Positions 7,130 to 16,145 of a stretch of 47,004 bases of DNA are shown here, one piece after another. Both the position numbers and the translations under genes were made by a program. This stretch comes from CAZEQK01 sp964514395 (GTDB lineage: Bacteria; Bacillota; Bacilli; Tepidibacillales; Tepidibacillaceae). Positions within the stretch are counted from its first letter, which is position 1, and the number at the start of each line of letters is the position of its first letter. Under the pieces are notes generated by a model. That model was not told where the DNA came from, ran no database searches, and worked only from the letters and a program-made list of their open reading frames with translations. The stretch lies in assembly GCA_964514395.1 (NCBI GenBank), contig CAZEQK010000024.1, forward strand, positions 1-47,004. Reading direction: 5' to 3'.

Positions 7130-8287
7130 ATGGAAAATAAAACGCAGTTAGAAGAGAATTGGACACTATTTTCACAGATAAAACCATTTTTACAAGAAGC
7201 CTGGTACAAGGTTGGATTTTCCTCTCCGACTGAGATTCAAAAGCAAGCAATCCCTCAGATCTTAGATGGAGAAGATGTAATTGCCGAATCACCAACTGGT
7301 ACAGGAAAAACAATAGCTTACCTATTGCCGATGCTACAAAAAATTAACCCAGAGAACCAGAATATTCAAGTCCTCATATTGGCCCCTTCCCATGAATTAG
7401 TGATGCAAATTTTTGGAGAGATTCAAAAATGGACCACTGGGAGCGATATTAGAGGAGTAGCTTTAATCGGTGGAGCAAATATCAAGAAACAGGTAGAAAA
7501 ATTAAAAACACACCCTCAAATAGTCGTTGGAACCACAGGTAGACTGTTGGAATTAATAAAAATGAAAAAGCTAAAAATGCATGAAGTGAAGACAATCGTG
7601 ATCGATGAATTTGACATGTTAATTGCTCAAGAGCATATAAGCAATGTGAAGGATATTATTAAAACAACCTTAAAGGAAAGACAATTATTGTTTTTTTCAG
7701 CCACATTATCAAAAAATGTAGAACAGATTGCTAATGAATTAGCGATGGAGCCTAAATTACTAAGGATTCAAAAGGATCAATCATTGTCAGCTAATGTAAA
7801 TCATATTTATTTTATCAGTGAGCAAAGAGAGAAAATTGATTTACTTCGGAGTCTTACTCATTCGATTCCGATGAAAGCTTTAGCCTTTGTACAAAATGCC
7901 AGAAAAATCTCTGAAGTTGAAGCAAAGCTGAAATATAAAGGTATAGCTCTTGAGGTTTTAGCGGGAGAGGGAGATAAATCAGAACGCAAACAATCCCTAG
8001 AGAATTTTCGTAAAGGGAAAATATCCTTATTATTAGCCACAGATGTGGCAGCGAGAGGTTTAGATATTGACGGACTTAGTCATGTGATCCATTTTGATAT
8101 TCCTCATGATGTGAAGCAATATATTCATCGCTCAGGTAGAACAGGTAGAATGGGTGGTACTGGTACAGTGATATCTATCATTACAAAAAATGAAGAAAGA
8201 TTCATTCATGAATATAGTACGGAATTAGGAATTTCCTTTAGAAAAAAAGCACTATATAAAGGGAAGGTTATTGATGTAAGAAATTGA
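7130..8287 (+). CDS. yfmL: DEAD-box-type RNA helicase YfmL
   Basis: This encodes 385 residues from ATG at 7130 (GAAAGGA upstream); an ATG at 7094 lies ahead of that site and is less likely. The helicase motifs are motif I SPTGTGKT, Ia PSHELVMQI, GGANIKKQVEKLKTHPQ, a TTGR in place of TPGR, motif II DEFD in place of DEAD, SAT, then ATDVAARGLDI and HRSGRTGRMG. The unusual AESPTGTGKT and LAPSHELVMQIF stretches match Bacillus YfmL closely. YfmL helps ribosome assembly, especially in the cold, by remodelling 50S precursors. The altered motif II keeps the two acids that coordinate Mg-ATP. The next gene, another helicase, starts about 25 bp later and is likely co-transcribed. Confidence 0.9.
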   Translation: MENKTQLEENWTLFSQIKPFLQEAWYKVGFSSPTEIQKQAIPQILDGEDVIAESPTGTGKTIAYLLPMLQKINPENQNIQVLILAPSHELVMQIFGEIQKWTTGSDIRGVALIGGANIKKQVEKLKTHPQIVVGTTGRLLELIKMKKLKMHEVKTIVIDEFDMLIAQEHISNVKDIIKTTLKERQLLFFSATLSKNVEQIANELAMEPKLLRIQKDQSLSANVNHIYFISEQREKIDLLRSLTHSIPMKALAFVQNARKISEVEAKLKYKGIALEVLAGEGDKSERKQSLENFRKGKISLLLATDVAARGLDIDGLSHVIHFDIPHDVKQYIHRSGRTGRMGGTGTVISIITKNEERFIHEYSTELGISFRKKALYKGKVIDVRN

Positions 8288-8312
8288 AAAACCATAAAAG
8301 GACGTGAATGAT

Positions 8313-9632
8313 TTGAACAGATTTAACAGCTTAGGAATTAGTAACGAAATTAGTAGCAAGCTTGAAGAAAATGGTATTGTACTGCCGACTCCTATTCAAG
8401 AAAAAACAATCCCAGTAATATTATCGGGACAAGATGTAATAGCCGCAGCTCAGACTGGAACAGGGAAAACATATGCCTTTACATTACCGATTATTGATAA
8501 AATTGATCCTACCAAAAATCATATACAAGCATTAATTATTGCACCGACAAGAGAACTAGCACTTCAAGTGACGATGGAAATACGGAAAACAATCCCAGAT
8601 ACGAAAGAAATTCGTGTACTTTCTGTTTATGGTGGACAAGATGTAGAACAGCAAATGAAGAAGCTAAAAGGGAATATACATATCGTGATAGGAACGCCTG
8701 GAAGATTGTTGGACCATATAAGACGTGGAACCATTAATCTACATGATGTTTCGATGTTAGTTCTTGATGAAGCGGATCAGATGCTTCATATAGGGTTCTT
8801 AAATGAGGTAGAGGATATATTAAAACAAATTAAAACGACTAGACAAACTATGTTATTTTCTGCAACAATACCTCGTGAAATTCGTTCACTAGCAAGACGG
8901 TACATGAATAAACCACTTGATATTCGTATTCAACAGGATAATCAGATTATATTAAAAGAAATTAAGCAACGAGTGATAGAGACATCTGATCGAGCGAAGC
9001 AGGATACACTTATTAAAATGATTGATGAATATCGTCCATTCCTAGCGATTATTTTTTGTCGTACCAAGAGAAGGGCAAGCATATTAAATGGAGCACTGTT
9101 AGAGCAGGGATATAATTCTGCAGAGCTTCATGGAGATCTGTCTCAGGCTAAAAGGGAACAGGTGATGAAGAATTTTCGTAATGCTAAATTACAGCTTTTA
9201 GTGGCAACAGATGTTGCGGCAAGAGGTCTTGATGTGGAAGGGGTCACCCATGTTTTTAATTACGACATTCCCCATGATGTAGAAAGCTATATACATCGAA
9301 TTGGGCGTACAGGAAGAGCAGGAGGACAGGGTCTTGCCATTACCTTTGTTGCTCCAAAGGATCGTCAATATCTTAGCTTGATTGAAAAAGGAATAAACTT
9401 TTCAATAAAGAAACTGGACATGGAGCTTCAAGCAATTACCTCATCTCCTTCCAAAGGGAAGAGGAAGCAAACAAAAAATGATAAGGGTAAGGTGGACCAA
9501 CCACTCAATAGAAAAAGGCCTGTAAAGAATCAGAAGCAATCCTCGATAAAGTCTAGAAAAAGTAAGGAGATAGGAAAAAAAAATAATAGAAAATCAGAAG
9601 CAAATAAAAGCAGATACAAAAGAGCACGATAG
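8313..9632 (+). CDS. DEAD-box RNA helicase, CshA-like
   Basis: This encodes 439 residues if the TTG at 8313 is used. AAAAGGA ends at 8302, 10 nt before it, whereas an in-frame GTG at 8304 is only 1 nt away and is less likely. All motifs are canonical: AQTGTGKT, PTRELALQ, GGQD, GTPGRLLDHI, DEAD, SAT, ATDVAARGLDVEG and HRIGRTGRAG. The last 60 residues form a Lys/Arg/Ser-rich tail of the sort that anchors CshA/CshB-type helicases to RNA or ribosomes. The likely role is RNA duplex unwinding in ribosome biogenesis and mRNA turnover. It sits behind yfmL and ahead of topB. Which of CshA, CshB or RhlE it is orthologous to cannot be settled from sequence alone. Confidence 0.88.
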   Translation: MNRFNSLGISNEISSKLEENGIVLPTPIQEKTIPVILSGQDVIAAAQTGTGKTYAFTLPIIDKIDPTKNHIQALIIAPTRELALQVTMEIRKTIPDTKEIRVLSVYGGQDVEQQMKKLKGNIHIVIGTPGRLLDHIRRGTINLHDVSMLVLDEADQMLHIGFLNEVEDILKQIKTTRQTMLFSATIPREIRSLARRYMNKPLDIRIQQDNQIILKEIKQRVIETSDRAKQDTLIKMIDEYRPFLAIIFCRTKRRASILNGALLEQGYNSAELHGDLSQAKREQVMKNFRNAKLQLLVATDVAARGLDVEGVTHVFNYDIPHDVESYIHRIGRTGRAGGQGLAITFVAPKDRQYLSLIEKGINFSIKKLDMELQAITSSPSKGKRKQTKNDKGKVDQPLNRKRPVKNQKQSSIKSRKSKEIGKKNNRKSEANKSRYKRAR

Positions 9633-9707
9633 TTGTCATTGTGATTAAACGCTAAGTGATATAATTTTTTGATAAAAAAAGATCGTTATTTTGAAAGGAA
9701 TTTTTAA

Positions 9708-11906
9708 ATGGATAAAATTGTTGTATTAGCAGAAAAACCTTCTGTTGGAAGAGATATAGCTAGAGTATTGAAATGCTCAAAGAAAGGAAACGGATACCTT
9801 GAAGGGGATAAATATATCGTTACTTGGGCATTGGGTCATTTAGTAACATTGGCAGATCCAGAGGTTTATGATGAAAAATATAAAACCTGGCGGCTTGATG
9901 ATTTGCCTATGTTACCCTCCTCTTTAAAATTAAGTGTTATTAAAAGTAGTGGAAAGCAATTTCATACTGTAAAAGCACAGTTAAATCGAAAAGATGTGAA
10001 AGAAATAGTAATTGCTACTGATGCTGGGAGAGAAGGAGAGCTTGTTGCTAGATGGATTATTGAAAAATCCTACGTTAAAAAACCAATAAAAAGATTATGG
10101 ATATCCTCTGTGACGGATAGAGCCATAAATGATGGCTTTAAATCCTTAAAAAGTGGAAAAGAATATGAAACGCTTTATGCTTCTGCTGTAGCACGATCAG
10201 AGGCCGATTGGTATGTTGGTCTTAATGCGACTCGAGCCTTAACAAGTAAATTTAATGCCCAATTATCTTGTGGCAGGGTACAAACACCGACCATAGCCAT
10301 GATAGCGAAGAGAGAAGAGGAAATTAGGAATTTCAAGCCAAGATCCTTTTATGGAATGACAGCTACAACAGAGCATCTCACATTCGTTTGGCAGGAGCAT
10401 AAATCAAAGGATATCAAAACATTTGATAGAGAAAAACGTGACAAACTAATACAAAATATAAGGAATAAAAATGCTGAAATTATTGATGTTAATAAGGTAT
10501 ACAAGAAAAAATTCGCTCCTCCGCTTTATGATTTAACAGAATTACAACGAGATGCCCATAAAATCTTTGGTTATTCAGCGAAGGAAACCCTATCAATACT
10601 TCAAAAACTGTATGAACAGCACAAGCTTGCAACCTATCCAAGAACAGATTCTAGATATATTTCTACTGATATTGTTGATACCTTAAAGGATAGAGTTAAG
10701 GCCTGTAATGTAGCACCATTTTCACAACTGGCAGCAAAAGTATTAAAAAGTCAAATAAAAGCAAATAACTCTTTTGTAGATAATCAAAAAGTTTCAGACC
10801 ATCATGCTATTATACCTACAGAACAACAGGTTATCATTAGCTTTTTAAATAATAGGGAAAGAAAGATACATGAATTAATCGTAAAAAGATTCTTAGCTGT
10901 TTTATATCCACCCTTTGAGTATGAGCAGACCACAATCAAAGCGAAGATTGGGGAAGAGGTCTTTATTGCGAAGGGTAAGAAGATTATTCATCTTGGATGG
11001 AAAGAAGTCTATGGGAAAGATGCAATCGAAGAGGATGCCAAGGATGGGATTACAGAGCAAATATTACCATTCATTCAAAAGGGTGATACATTAAAGGTTA
11101 TTAACGTTGTAGAAACGAGTGGGAAAACAAATCCACCAAAGCCCTTTAATGAAGGAACCTTACTTTCTGCAATGGAAAACCCAGTAAAATATATGTCCGA
11201 TGAGAATATAGAGCTAGTTAAAACGATTGGGAAAACAGGTGGCCTTGGAACGGTTGCAACAAGAGCAGATATCATCGAAAAGTTAATAAATAGCTCTTTG
11301 ATTGAAAGAAAAGGGAAGGATATTGTTATTACATCAAAAGGAAGGCAATTACTAGAGCTTGTCCCAACGGATCTTAAATCACCTGAATTAACAGCCGAAT
11401 GGGAACAGCAATTAGAAGCGATTGCAAAAGGCAAATTACTTAAAAATGATTTTATCAGTAAAATAAAAAATTATACCAGAGTTATCGTTACCGATATAAA
11501 AAATAGTGATCAAAAATTCAAGCATGATAACCTCACGACAAAAAAATGTCCCGATTGTGGAAAAAGAATGTTAGAAATAAAAGGGAAAAGAGGTAGAATC
11601 CTCGTTTGTCAGGATAGGGGGTGTGGCTATAAGAAAAATGTAGCCAAGCTTACGAATGCTAGATGTCCTATTTGTCATAAAAAGCTAGAGCTTACTGGAG
11701 AAGGAGAAGGGCAAAAATTTATCTGTAGTTGTGGCCATCAAGAGAAATTATCAATCTTTAATGAAAGAAAGAAAAAGGAAAAGAATAATAAAGTTTCAAA
11801 ACAGGATATTACAAAATATCTGCATAAGCAAAAGGGTAAGGAAGAAGAGCCTTTAAATACAGCTCTTGCAGATGCCCTTGCAAAGCTAAAGCTTGATAAA
11901 GAGTAG
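9708..11906 (+). CDS. topB: DNA topoisomerase III
   Basis: This encodes 732 residues, matching Bacillus TopB in length. The order is an N-terminal Toprim domain (KIVVLAEKPSVGRDIARVL at residues 3-21; ATDAGREGELVARWI), the type IA core with active-site Tyr310 in TYPRTDSRY, and a C-terminal tail with two zinc-ribbon-like Cys clusters (CPDCGKRM with CQDRGCGYKK, and CPICHKKL with CSCGH). The enzyme cuts one strand, passes another and religates. It decatenates replication and recombination intermediates. ATG at 9708 follows AAAGGAATTTTT. A TATAAT at 9660-9665 could serve a promoter of its own, though the -35 is unclear. Confidence 0.95.
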   Translation: MDKIVVLAEKPSVGRDIARVLKCSKKGNGYLEGDKYIVTWALGHLVTLADPEVYDEKYKTWRLDDLPMLPSSLKLSVIKSSGKQFHTVKAQLNRKDVKEIVIATDAGREGELVARWIIEKSYVKKPIKRLWISSVTDRAINDGFKSLKSGKEYETLYASAVARSEADWYVGLNATRALTSKFNAQLSCGRVQTPTIAMIAKREEEIRNFKPRSFYGMTATTEHLTFVWQEHKSKDIKTFDREKRDKLIQNIRNKNAEIIDVNKVYKKKFAPPLYDLTELQRDAHKIFGYSAKETLSILQKLYEQHKLATYPRTDSRYISTDIVDTLKDRVKACNVAPFSQLAAKVLKSQIKANNSFVDNQKVSDHHAIIPTEQQVIISFLNNRERKIHELIVKRFLAVLYPPFEYEQTTIKAKIGEEVFIAKGKKIIHLGWKEVYGKDAIEEDAKDGITEQILPFIQKGDTLKVINVVETSGKTNPPKPFNEGTLLSAMENPVKYMSDENIELVKTIGKTGGLGTVATRADIIEKLINSSLIERKGKDIVITSKGRQLLELVPTDLKSPELTAEWEQQLEAIAKGKLLKNDFISKIKNYTRVIVTDIKNSDQKFKHDNLTTKKCPDCGKRMLEIKGKRGRILVCQDRGCGYKKNVAKLTNARCPICHKKLELTGEGEGQKFICSCGHQEKLSIFNERKKKEKNNKVSKQDITKYLHKQKGKEEEPLNTALADALAKLKLDKE

Positions 11907-11967
11907 GAGCATCACTGAAGACTTGATACTGTGTTATACTTGAGAAAAATAGTAAGAGGAGATTGGG

Positions 11968-12849
11968 ATGAAACAGGATACATTTTTATTGGTAGATGGT
12001 TTTAATTTATTAAGTCGTGGCTACTTTGCTACTTCCTATGGAAAAAGTGAAGAGGAACTACTGAAAAATAGCAATGGAATATACACAGATGCATTAAGGA
12101 TATTCTTTCAAAAGTTATTTAAGCTTATTAAAGAGCATGATGTTACCCATATTGGAATTGCTTGGGATGTAAAAAGAGAGGAAACAGAGCGAAGAAAAAA
12201 ATATGATTTCTACAAAGCAACTCGTTCCGAGTTACCTACCCCTCTTATTCAGCAATTTGAAACATTGAAGGTAGTACTAGATCGAATCGGAGTGAAACAA
12301 ATAGAATTAGCACCTTATGAAGCAGATGACATTATTGGAACACTTTCAGCAAAATGGAGCCAAGAATTAAATAGTAGGTGTTTAATATATAGTAATGATA
12401 AAGATTTGTTACAGCTACTTAATGAAAATACATCACAGATTATTGCACAAAAAGGAACAGAGGTTATTTACACAATAGATCGATTTAAAAAGGATTACGG
12501 TATTGATTCTAACCAATGGGTGGATGTAAAAGCGCTATTAGGAGATACCAGTGATAATATTCCAGGCTGTCCAGGAGTAGGAGAAAAATCAGCACTTCCA
12601 TTGGTTCAACAGTATCAATCACTAGAAGGAGTATATGAGCAGATAGAGGAATTAGATACGAAATTCAATCGTTATAAAAAGAAGCTAATCAACGGGAAAG
12701 AGGTTGCATTTATTAGTAAGGAATTAGCAACAATCGTCTGTGATATTGCTCATTTTGATACATTTGATTTTAACGGTTTAAGATTTAATATAGAGCATGA
12801 AAAGATTTTAATTGAGCTAGAGGAATTGGAATTAAGAATTAGGATATAA
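11968..12849 (+). CDS. ypcP: 5'-3' exonuclease, YpcP-like
   Basis: This encodes 293 residues, the length of B. subtilis YpcP (about 296). It is the 5' nuclease domain of DNA polymerase I as a stand-alone enzyme. The metal-binding acids are visible in LLVDGFNLLSR, AWDVKREETERRKKYDFYKATR, PYEADDIIGTL, SNDKDLLQLL and LLGDTSDNIPGCPGVGEKSA, the last being the helix-hairpin-helix-type DNA-binding region. The likely role is removal of RNA primers and flap or nick processing, alongside Pol I. It starts 61 bp after topB, with AGAGGAG upstream of ATG, and could be co-transcribed with it or use a weak promoter in that gap. Confidence 0.9.
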   Translation: MKQDTFLLVDGFNLLSRGYFATSYGKSEEELLKNSNGIYTDALRIFFQKLFKLIKEHDVTHIGIAWDVKREETERRKKYDFYKATRSELPTPLIQQFETLKVVLDRIGVKQIELAPYEADDIIGTLSAKWSQELNSRCLIYSNDKDLLQLLNENTSQIIAQKGTEVIYTIDRFKKDYGIDSNQWVDVKALLGDTSDNIPGCPGVGEKSALPLVQQYQSLEGVYEQIEELDTKFNRYKKKLINGKEVAFISKELATIVCDIAHFDTFDFNGLRFNIEHEKILIELEELELRIRI

Positions 12850-13167
12850 AGATGGAATGAAGAGTTGAATTATGACTGGCGTCATATATGTTAAATATCA
12901 ATTATTTGTGTATAAAAAATCGGATATTTGGTAATTATAAAAAAGAATTAGGTTAGAGAAAAAATTAGCGATGTTTATTAGAAGAAGAATAAATTGACAA
13001 ACATTCATAAATGGTGTTATAATGATTTTAATAAATGAAGTTTAATTCGCGTGTTATAAAGAGTTATCACTTCAGTTTGAATGTTGTGGTACTTTTTCTA
13101 ATATGTGAATTTTTTTATCTTGTAAAAGAAGTAACATATTAAAACAAATATTTGGAGGTATTTTATT
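12850..13167 (+). promoter_or_regulatory. Cold-shock gene promoter and long 5' leader
   Basis: TTGACA at 12994-12999 and TATAAT at 13018-13023 are separated by 18 bp, a near-consensus vegetative promoter. Transcription from about 13030 leaves a leader of roughly 135 nt ahead of the cold-shock start, as in csp mRNAs where the leader acts as a temperature-sensitive structure. The first 140 bp of the gap contain only a small ATGAC/GTCAT hairpin behind ypcP. Confidence 0.75.
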
Positions 13168-13368
13168 TTGCAAAAAGGAACTGTTAAGTGGTTTAATGCA
13201 GAAAAAGGTTTTGGATTTATTGAAGTAGAAGGCGGAAGTGACGTATTCGTTCATTTTTCAGCAATTACTGGAGATGGATTTAAAACTTTAGATGAAGGAC
13301 AACGTGTAGAATTTGATGTTGTTGAAGGTAATCGTGGACCTCAAGCTGAGAACGTAGTTAGACTTTAA
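13168..13368 (+). CDS. Cold-shock protein (CspA/B family)
   Basis: This encodes 66 residues, the standard size. The start is a TTG at 13168 with GGAGGT 9 nt upstream; no ATG is available. RNP1 (KGFGFIEV) and RNP2 (VFVHFSAI) are intact, with conserved W and F residues (TVKWFNAEKGFGF), so it is a five-stranded OB-fold RNA chaperone. It binds single-stranded RNA, melts structures and aids translation in the cold and in fast growth. The use of TTG is unusual for a highly expressed gene and may lower translation under normal conditions. A strong promoter, long leader and tight terminator frame it as a single-gene unit. Confidence 0.93.
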   Translation: MQKGTVKWFNAEKGFGFIEVEGGSDVFVHFSAITGDGFKTLDEGQRVEFDVVEGNRGPQAENVVRL

Positions 13369-13381
13369 TTTGAGGAAAAGA

Positions 13382-13408
13382 AAAACTGCCCTAATGGGGC
13401 AGTTTTTT
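13382..13408 (+). terminator. Terminator of the cold-shock gene, bidirectional
   Basis: AAAACTGCCC and GGGCAGTTTT form a 10-bp stem with a 5-nt loop, flanked by A on the left and T on the right. It serves the cold-shock gene and, from the other side, the convergent CarD-like gene. Confidence 0.9.
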
Positions 13409-13435
13409 AATTTGTTTTTTTATTAAATTTAGAAA

Positions 13436-13915
13436 TTAATGATTCATCACTTTTTTTAAAAGCTCCATTGCTTGTTCTTCTTCTATCTCTTTTACAAGCA
13501 CAACTTCACTAACTAAAATTTGTTGAGCATTGTTTAATGTGTTTCTGTCTTCGGTACCTAGATTTCTTTTTTTACCTATTCTCATTAAATCACGAATGAC
13601 TTCTGCTCCCTCATAAATATCACCACTTTTAATCTTATTCATATTGATCCGTTGTCTTTGAATATGATTAATAGATAAATCTGTCTCTCCATCATTAAAA
13701 GCAGCTAATACATCCTCTAATGTGTTGATATCTACTACCTTACGAATTCCATAGATAGGTGTTTTTTCCGTCGGTATCATTACCTGCATACTTTTATGAG
13801 GCATATTTATGATATAATAAAATTTCTTATCTCCAAGAAACTCTTTTTCCTCAAGAGCTTCGATAATACCTGCACCATGAGTCGGATAAAATATCTTGTC
13901 GCCTATTTCAAACAT
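13436..13915 (-). CDS. CarD-family transcription regulator
   Basis: This encodes 159 residues. ATG at 13915 has AGGAGGTG at ideal spacing. The N-terminal CarD/TRCF-RID domain (MFEIGDKIFYPTHGAGIIEALEEKEF, followed by YYIINMP and MQVMIPTEK) binds the RNA polymerase beta subunit. The C-terminal helical part (GAEVIRDLMRIGKKR, LNNAQQILVSEVVLVK) contacts DNA near the -10. CarD-like proteins stabilise or modulate open promoter complexes; Bacillus members such as YdeB are little studied. It is a single gene, convergent with the cold-shock gene. Family assignment is firm; the target promoters are unknown. Confidence 0.9.
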   Translation of the reverse strand: MFEIGDKIFYPTHGAGIIEALEEKEFLGDKKFYYIINMPHKSMQVMIPTEKTPIYGIRKVVDINTLEDVLAAFNDGETDLSINHIQRQRINMNKIKSGDIYEGAEVIRDLMRIGKKRNLGTEDRNTLNNAQQILVSEVVLVKEIEEEQAMELLKKVMNH

Positions 13916-14037
13916 AGATACACCTCCTATAAGTAATACATTAAGTATACCATAAATTATAAATAATATCTAAAAATTAATAATTTTACCATAGAGAATT
14001 ATGACCGTCAATATATTTTTTATTAAAATGACCTATT

Positions 14038-14136
14038 TCATACGTTTTTATTGATAATTTCATAAAACCAATATATGGTACCCACGCCCCTACTATTATA
14101 GTTTCTAGGTTGCTTATCATGCCATTCCTTTGGCAT
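14038..14136 (-). CDS. Possible tiny ORF or gene remnant
   Basis: A 32-codon frame starts MPKEWHDKQPRNYNSRG. Its amino-acid makeup looks protein-like, and the frame is open further upstream (YQIVIVAR). It has no ribosome binding site, so it may be the tail of a lost gene rather than an expressed peptide. No family is recognised. Confidence 0.2.
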   Translation of the reverse strand: MPKEWHDKQPRNYNSRGVGTIYWFYEIINKNV

Positions 14137-14178
14137 ACGAGCCACTATTACGATTTGGTATTACAAAGAAAGCTTCTT

Positions 14179-14610
14179 TCATAAATGCAGATTCCTATCT
14201 TTAAGGTTTTGGATTCCTTTCTTACAAACACCATATTCAAGCCAAGAACAACCTGCGCATAAATAATCTAGATCATATGGTTCTACAAATTGTTGTGTTC
14301 TAGTAAGAAGCTCTTGCTTTGAATAAATCTTTCCTGCTTCTATGTTTAAATGAGTGATCACCCTTAGATCCATATCTGTAACATGTTGATTAGAATCCTC
14401 ACTAGCAAGGCATCGGTTTTTTTCGAGATGGGGACATCCTCTACAAACCTGATCTACTTGATCTAATACCTGAATATGTAGTTTTGTATTTTTTGGATTA
14501 TCTCTAATTTCATAAGTAATTTCCTTCATGATCTCTACAAATGAATCACTGTAACCCATACCTTGAAAACCATGGATACATAACAAGTGGTGTCCTCTTA
14601 ATCTAATCAT
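14179..14610 (-). CDS. DUF1284 domain protein
   Basis: This encodes 143 residues from ATG at 14610, with AAAGGA 8 nt upstream; neighbouring in-frame ATGs at 14613 and 14619 are possible. The start RGHHLLCIHGFQGMGYS is the DUF1284 signature. Two cysteine clusters follow, CRGCPHLEKNRC and CAGCSWLEYGVC, four-residue-spaced patterns that would bind a metal or an Fe-S cluster. Its biochemical role is unknown. It is transcribed away from the metallo-hydrolase operon, and the 190-bp divergent gap between them carries the operon promoter. The protein is soluble, with no signal peptide. Confidence 0.8.
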   Translation of the reverse strand: MIRLRGHHLLCIHGFQGMGYSDSFVEIMKEITYEIRDNPKNTKLHIQVLDQVDQVCRGCPHLEKNRCLASEDSNQHVTDMDLRVITHLNIEAGKIYSKQELLTRTQQFVEPYDLDYLCAGCSWLEYGVCKKGIQNLKDRNLHL

Positions 14611-14707
14611 CATAACCATCCTTTATATTGTTTTCGAATATTTACCCATTATGAATATATAAAAATTATAACGTAACTTGTTGGTTAAATAGAAAAAACT
14701 TTATCAC

Positions 14708-14739
14708 TTGCATAAACTAATTAAATTAGTTAGTATAAT
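14708..14739 (+). promoter_or_regulatory. Promoter with a TetR-type operator
   Basis: AACTAAT (14715-14721) and ATTAGTT (14725-14731) form a 7-bp palindrome around 3 bp, directly upstream of TATAAT at 14734-14739. A weak TTGCAT lies at 14708-14713. A palindrome between -35 and -10 is where TetR repressors act, and the second gene of the operon encodes one. Confidence 0.5.
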
Positions 14740-14802
14740 AATCATATTAGTTTAAAAGACGTCTAATAAATGAATCGAAATTATTTATAAGGAGTATGAT
14801 TG

Positions 14803-15531
14803 ATGATGCGAATGACAAAGATAGGTACAATATATCAATTATCTTTTATGCCACGTTTTTTTCCAGTCAATTGCTATCTAGTAGAAGAGGAGAAAGAGTT
14901 GACGCTTATCGATGCAGCACTTCCATTTAGTGTTCGTAAGATTATGAAAGCAGCAAAACAGATTGGCAAACCAATCACTAGAATCGTTATTACCCATGCA
15001 CATGATGATCATGTAGGTGCATTAGATGGTCTCAAAGCTTTATTACCAAATGCTCTATTCTACGCTTCATCTAGGGAAGCAAAATTATTAAGTGGGGATC
15101 GTGCCTTATTAGAGAATGAGCCAAACTCACCAATACGAGGAGGAGTTCCTAAAGGAATTAAGCTAAGACCAGATATATTTCTTCAGGAGGGTGATCATAT
15201 CGGTTCTTTAAAGGTTATTAGTTCACCTGGTCATACACCAGGCTCCATAGCATTACTAGATGTACGAAACAATAGTTTAATTGCAGGAGACGCGTTTCAG
15301 GTAAGAGGAGGATTAGCAGTAGCAGGTGTGATGAGACCTTGGTTCCCATTCCCAGCCTTAGCTACATGGGATAAACAGACAGCACTTGAAACAGCAAGGA
15401 AATTAAGAACACTTAATCCTTCATTACTTGCAGTTGGGCATGGTAAGATGCTCGAACAACCAGGATTTGCTTTGGATCTTGCAATGGGCGAAGCAGAAAT
15501 GAAATTTAGTCAATCTAAAAATAAGGAGTAG
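14803..15531 (+). CDS. MBL-fold metallo-hydrolase
   Basis: This encodes 242 residues from ATG at 14803 with AAGGAG 8 nt upstream. The metallo-beta-lactamase fold is shown by THAHDDHVG (about residues 65-73), SSPGHTPGS, a metal-bridging Asp in LIAGDAFQV and a late His in LAVGHGKML, the usual two-metal site. These are soluble hydrolases of varied substrate: thioesters, lactones, phosphodiesters or drugs. The substrate is unknown here. The gene heads an operon with a TetR regulator 5 bp later and a YrdB-like membrane protein, so it probably acts on the compound sensed by the regulator. There is no signal peptide, so it is cytosolic. Confidence 0.88.
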   Translation: MMRMTKIGTIYQLSFMPRFFPVNCYLVEEEKELTLIDAALPFSVRKIMKAAKQIGKPITRIVITHAHDDHVGALDGLKALLPNALFYASSREAKLLSGDRALLENEPNSPIRGGVPKGIKLRPDIFLQEGDHIGSLKVISSPGHTPGSIALLDVRNNSLIAGDAFQVRGGLAVAGVMRPWFPFPALATWDKQTALETARKLRTLNPSLLAVGHGKMLEQPGFALDLAMGEAEMKFSQSKNKE

Positions 15532-15536
15532 ATAGG

Positions 15537-16145
15537 ATGTCTCCACGTAAAGGATTAGATTTATCCGTCATTTTACAAAAGGCGACAGAGTTAATTGACG
15601 AGAATGGATTGGATCAGATTTCTCTAGGCATGCTAGCAAAAGAATTAGATATACGTCCTCCTTCGTTATATAATCATTTCAATGGTTTGCAAGAATTGAA
15701 ACAGAAGCTAGCCATTCTTGGAGTGAAAAGGCTTTATGAATTTATGGTGCAAACAGCGGTAGGTCGTTCAGGTGATGATGCTGTTCGGGCTATTTCTAAA
15801 GCCTATATGAAATTTGCTCGAGTACATCCAGGACTTTATGAAGCAAGCTTTCGTGCTCCAAATCCCCTTGATTCTGAATTACAGGAGGCTCAAAACGAAG
15901 TAGTTCAGCTTGGAGTAAAGGTGTTTCAGGGTTATGGAATCAAGGACGATATGGCGATTCATATGCTACGGGGTCTTCGAAGCTTTTTACATGGCTTTAC
16001 ATCAATTGAACAAATAGGAGACTTTCGATTAAAGCAAGATACGGATAAGAGTTTTTCTATTCTTCTCGATACTTACCTCGAAGGAATCCATGCTATGCTT
16101 ACTAGAGAAGCTAAATCAAGTAACAAAGGGGAAGGAATAAGATGA
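15537..16145 (+). CDS. TetR/AcrR-family regulator (WHG-type ligand domain)
   Basis: This encodes 202 residues. The N-terminal HTH is seen in ILQKATELIDENGLDQISLGMLAKELDIRPPSLYNHF (residues 12-48), with the typical PPSLYNHF recognition helix. The C-terminal domain contains the WHG-like signature (ARVHPGLYEASFRAPNP, MLRGLRSFLHGFTSIE), found in a TetR subgroup that senses small hydrophobic ligands. AAGGAG precedes the ATG by 9 nt. It lies between the hydrolase and YrdB genes and overlaps the next gene by 4 bp (ATGA), so all three are co-translated. It likely represses its own operon through the palindrome at 14715-14731. Confidence 0.9.
   Translation: MSPRKGLDLSVILQKATELIDENGLDQISLGMLAKELDIRPPSLYNHFNGLQELKQKLAILGVKRLYEFMVQTAVGRSGDDAVRAISKAYMKFARVHPGLYEASFRAPNPLDSELQEAQNEVVQLGVKVFQGYGIKDDMAIHMLRGLRSFLHGFTSIEQIGDFRLKQDTDKSFSILLDTYLEGIHAMLTREAKSSNKGEGIR

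Noticed and set aside
11075..11434. 119-codon minus-strand frame inside topB
   Set aside because: It overlaps a highly conserved topoisomerase region and has no start signal.
12867..12940. Short frame MTGVIYVKYQLF behind ypcP
   Set aside because: No ribosome binding site and no continuation. It coincides with a small hairpin.
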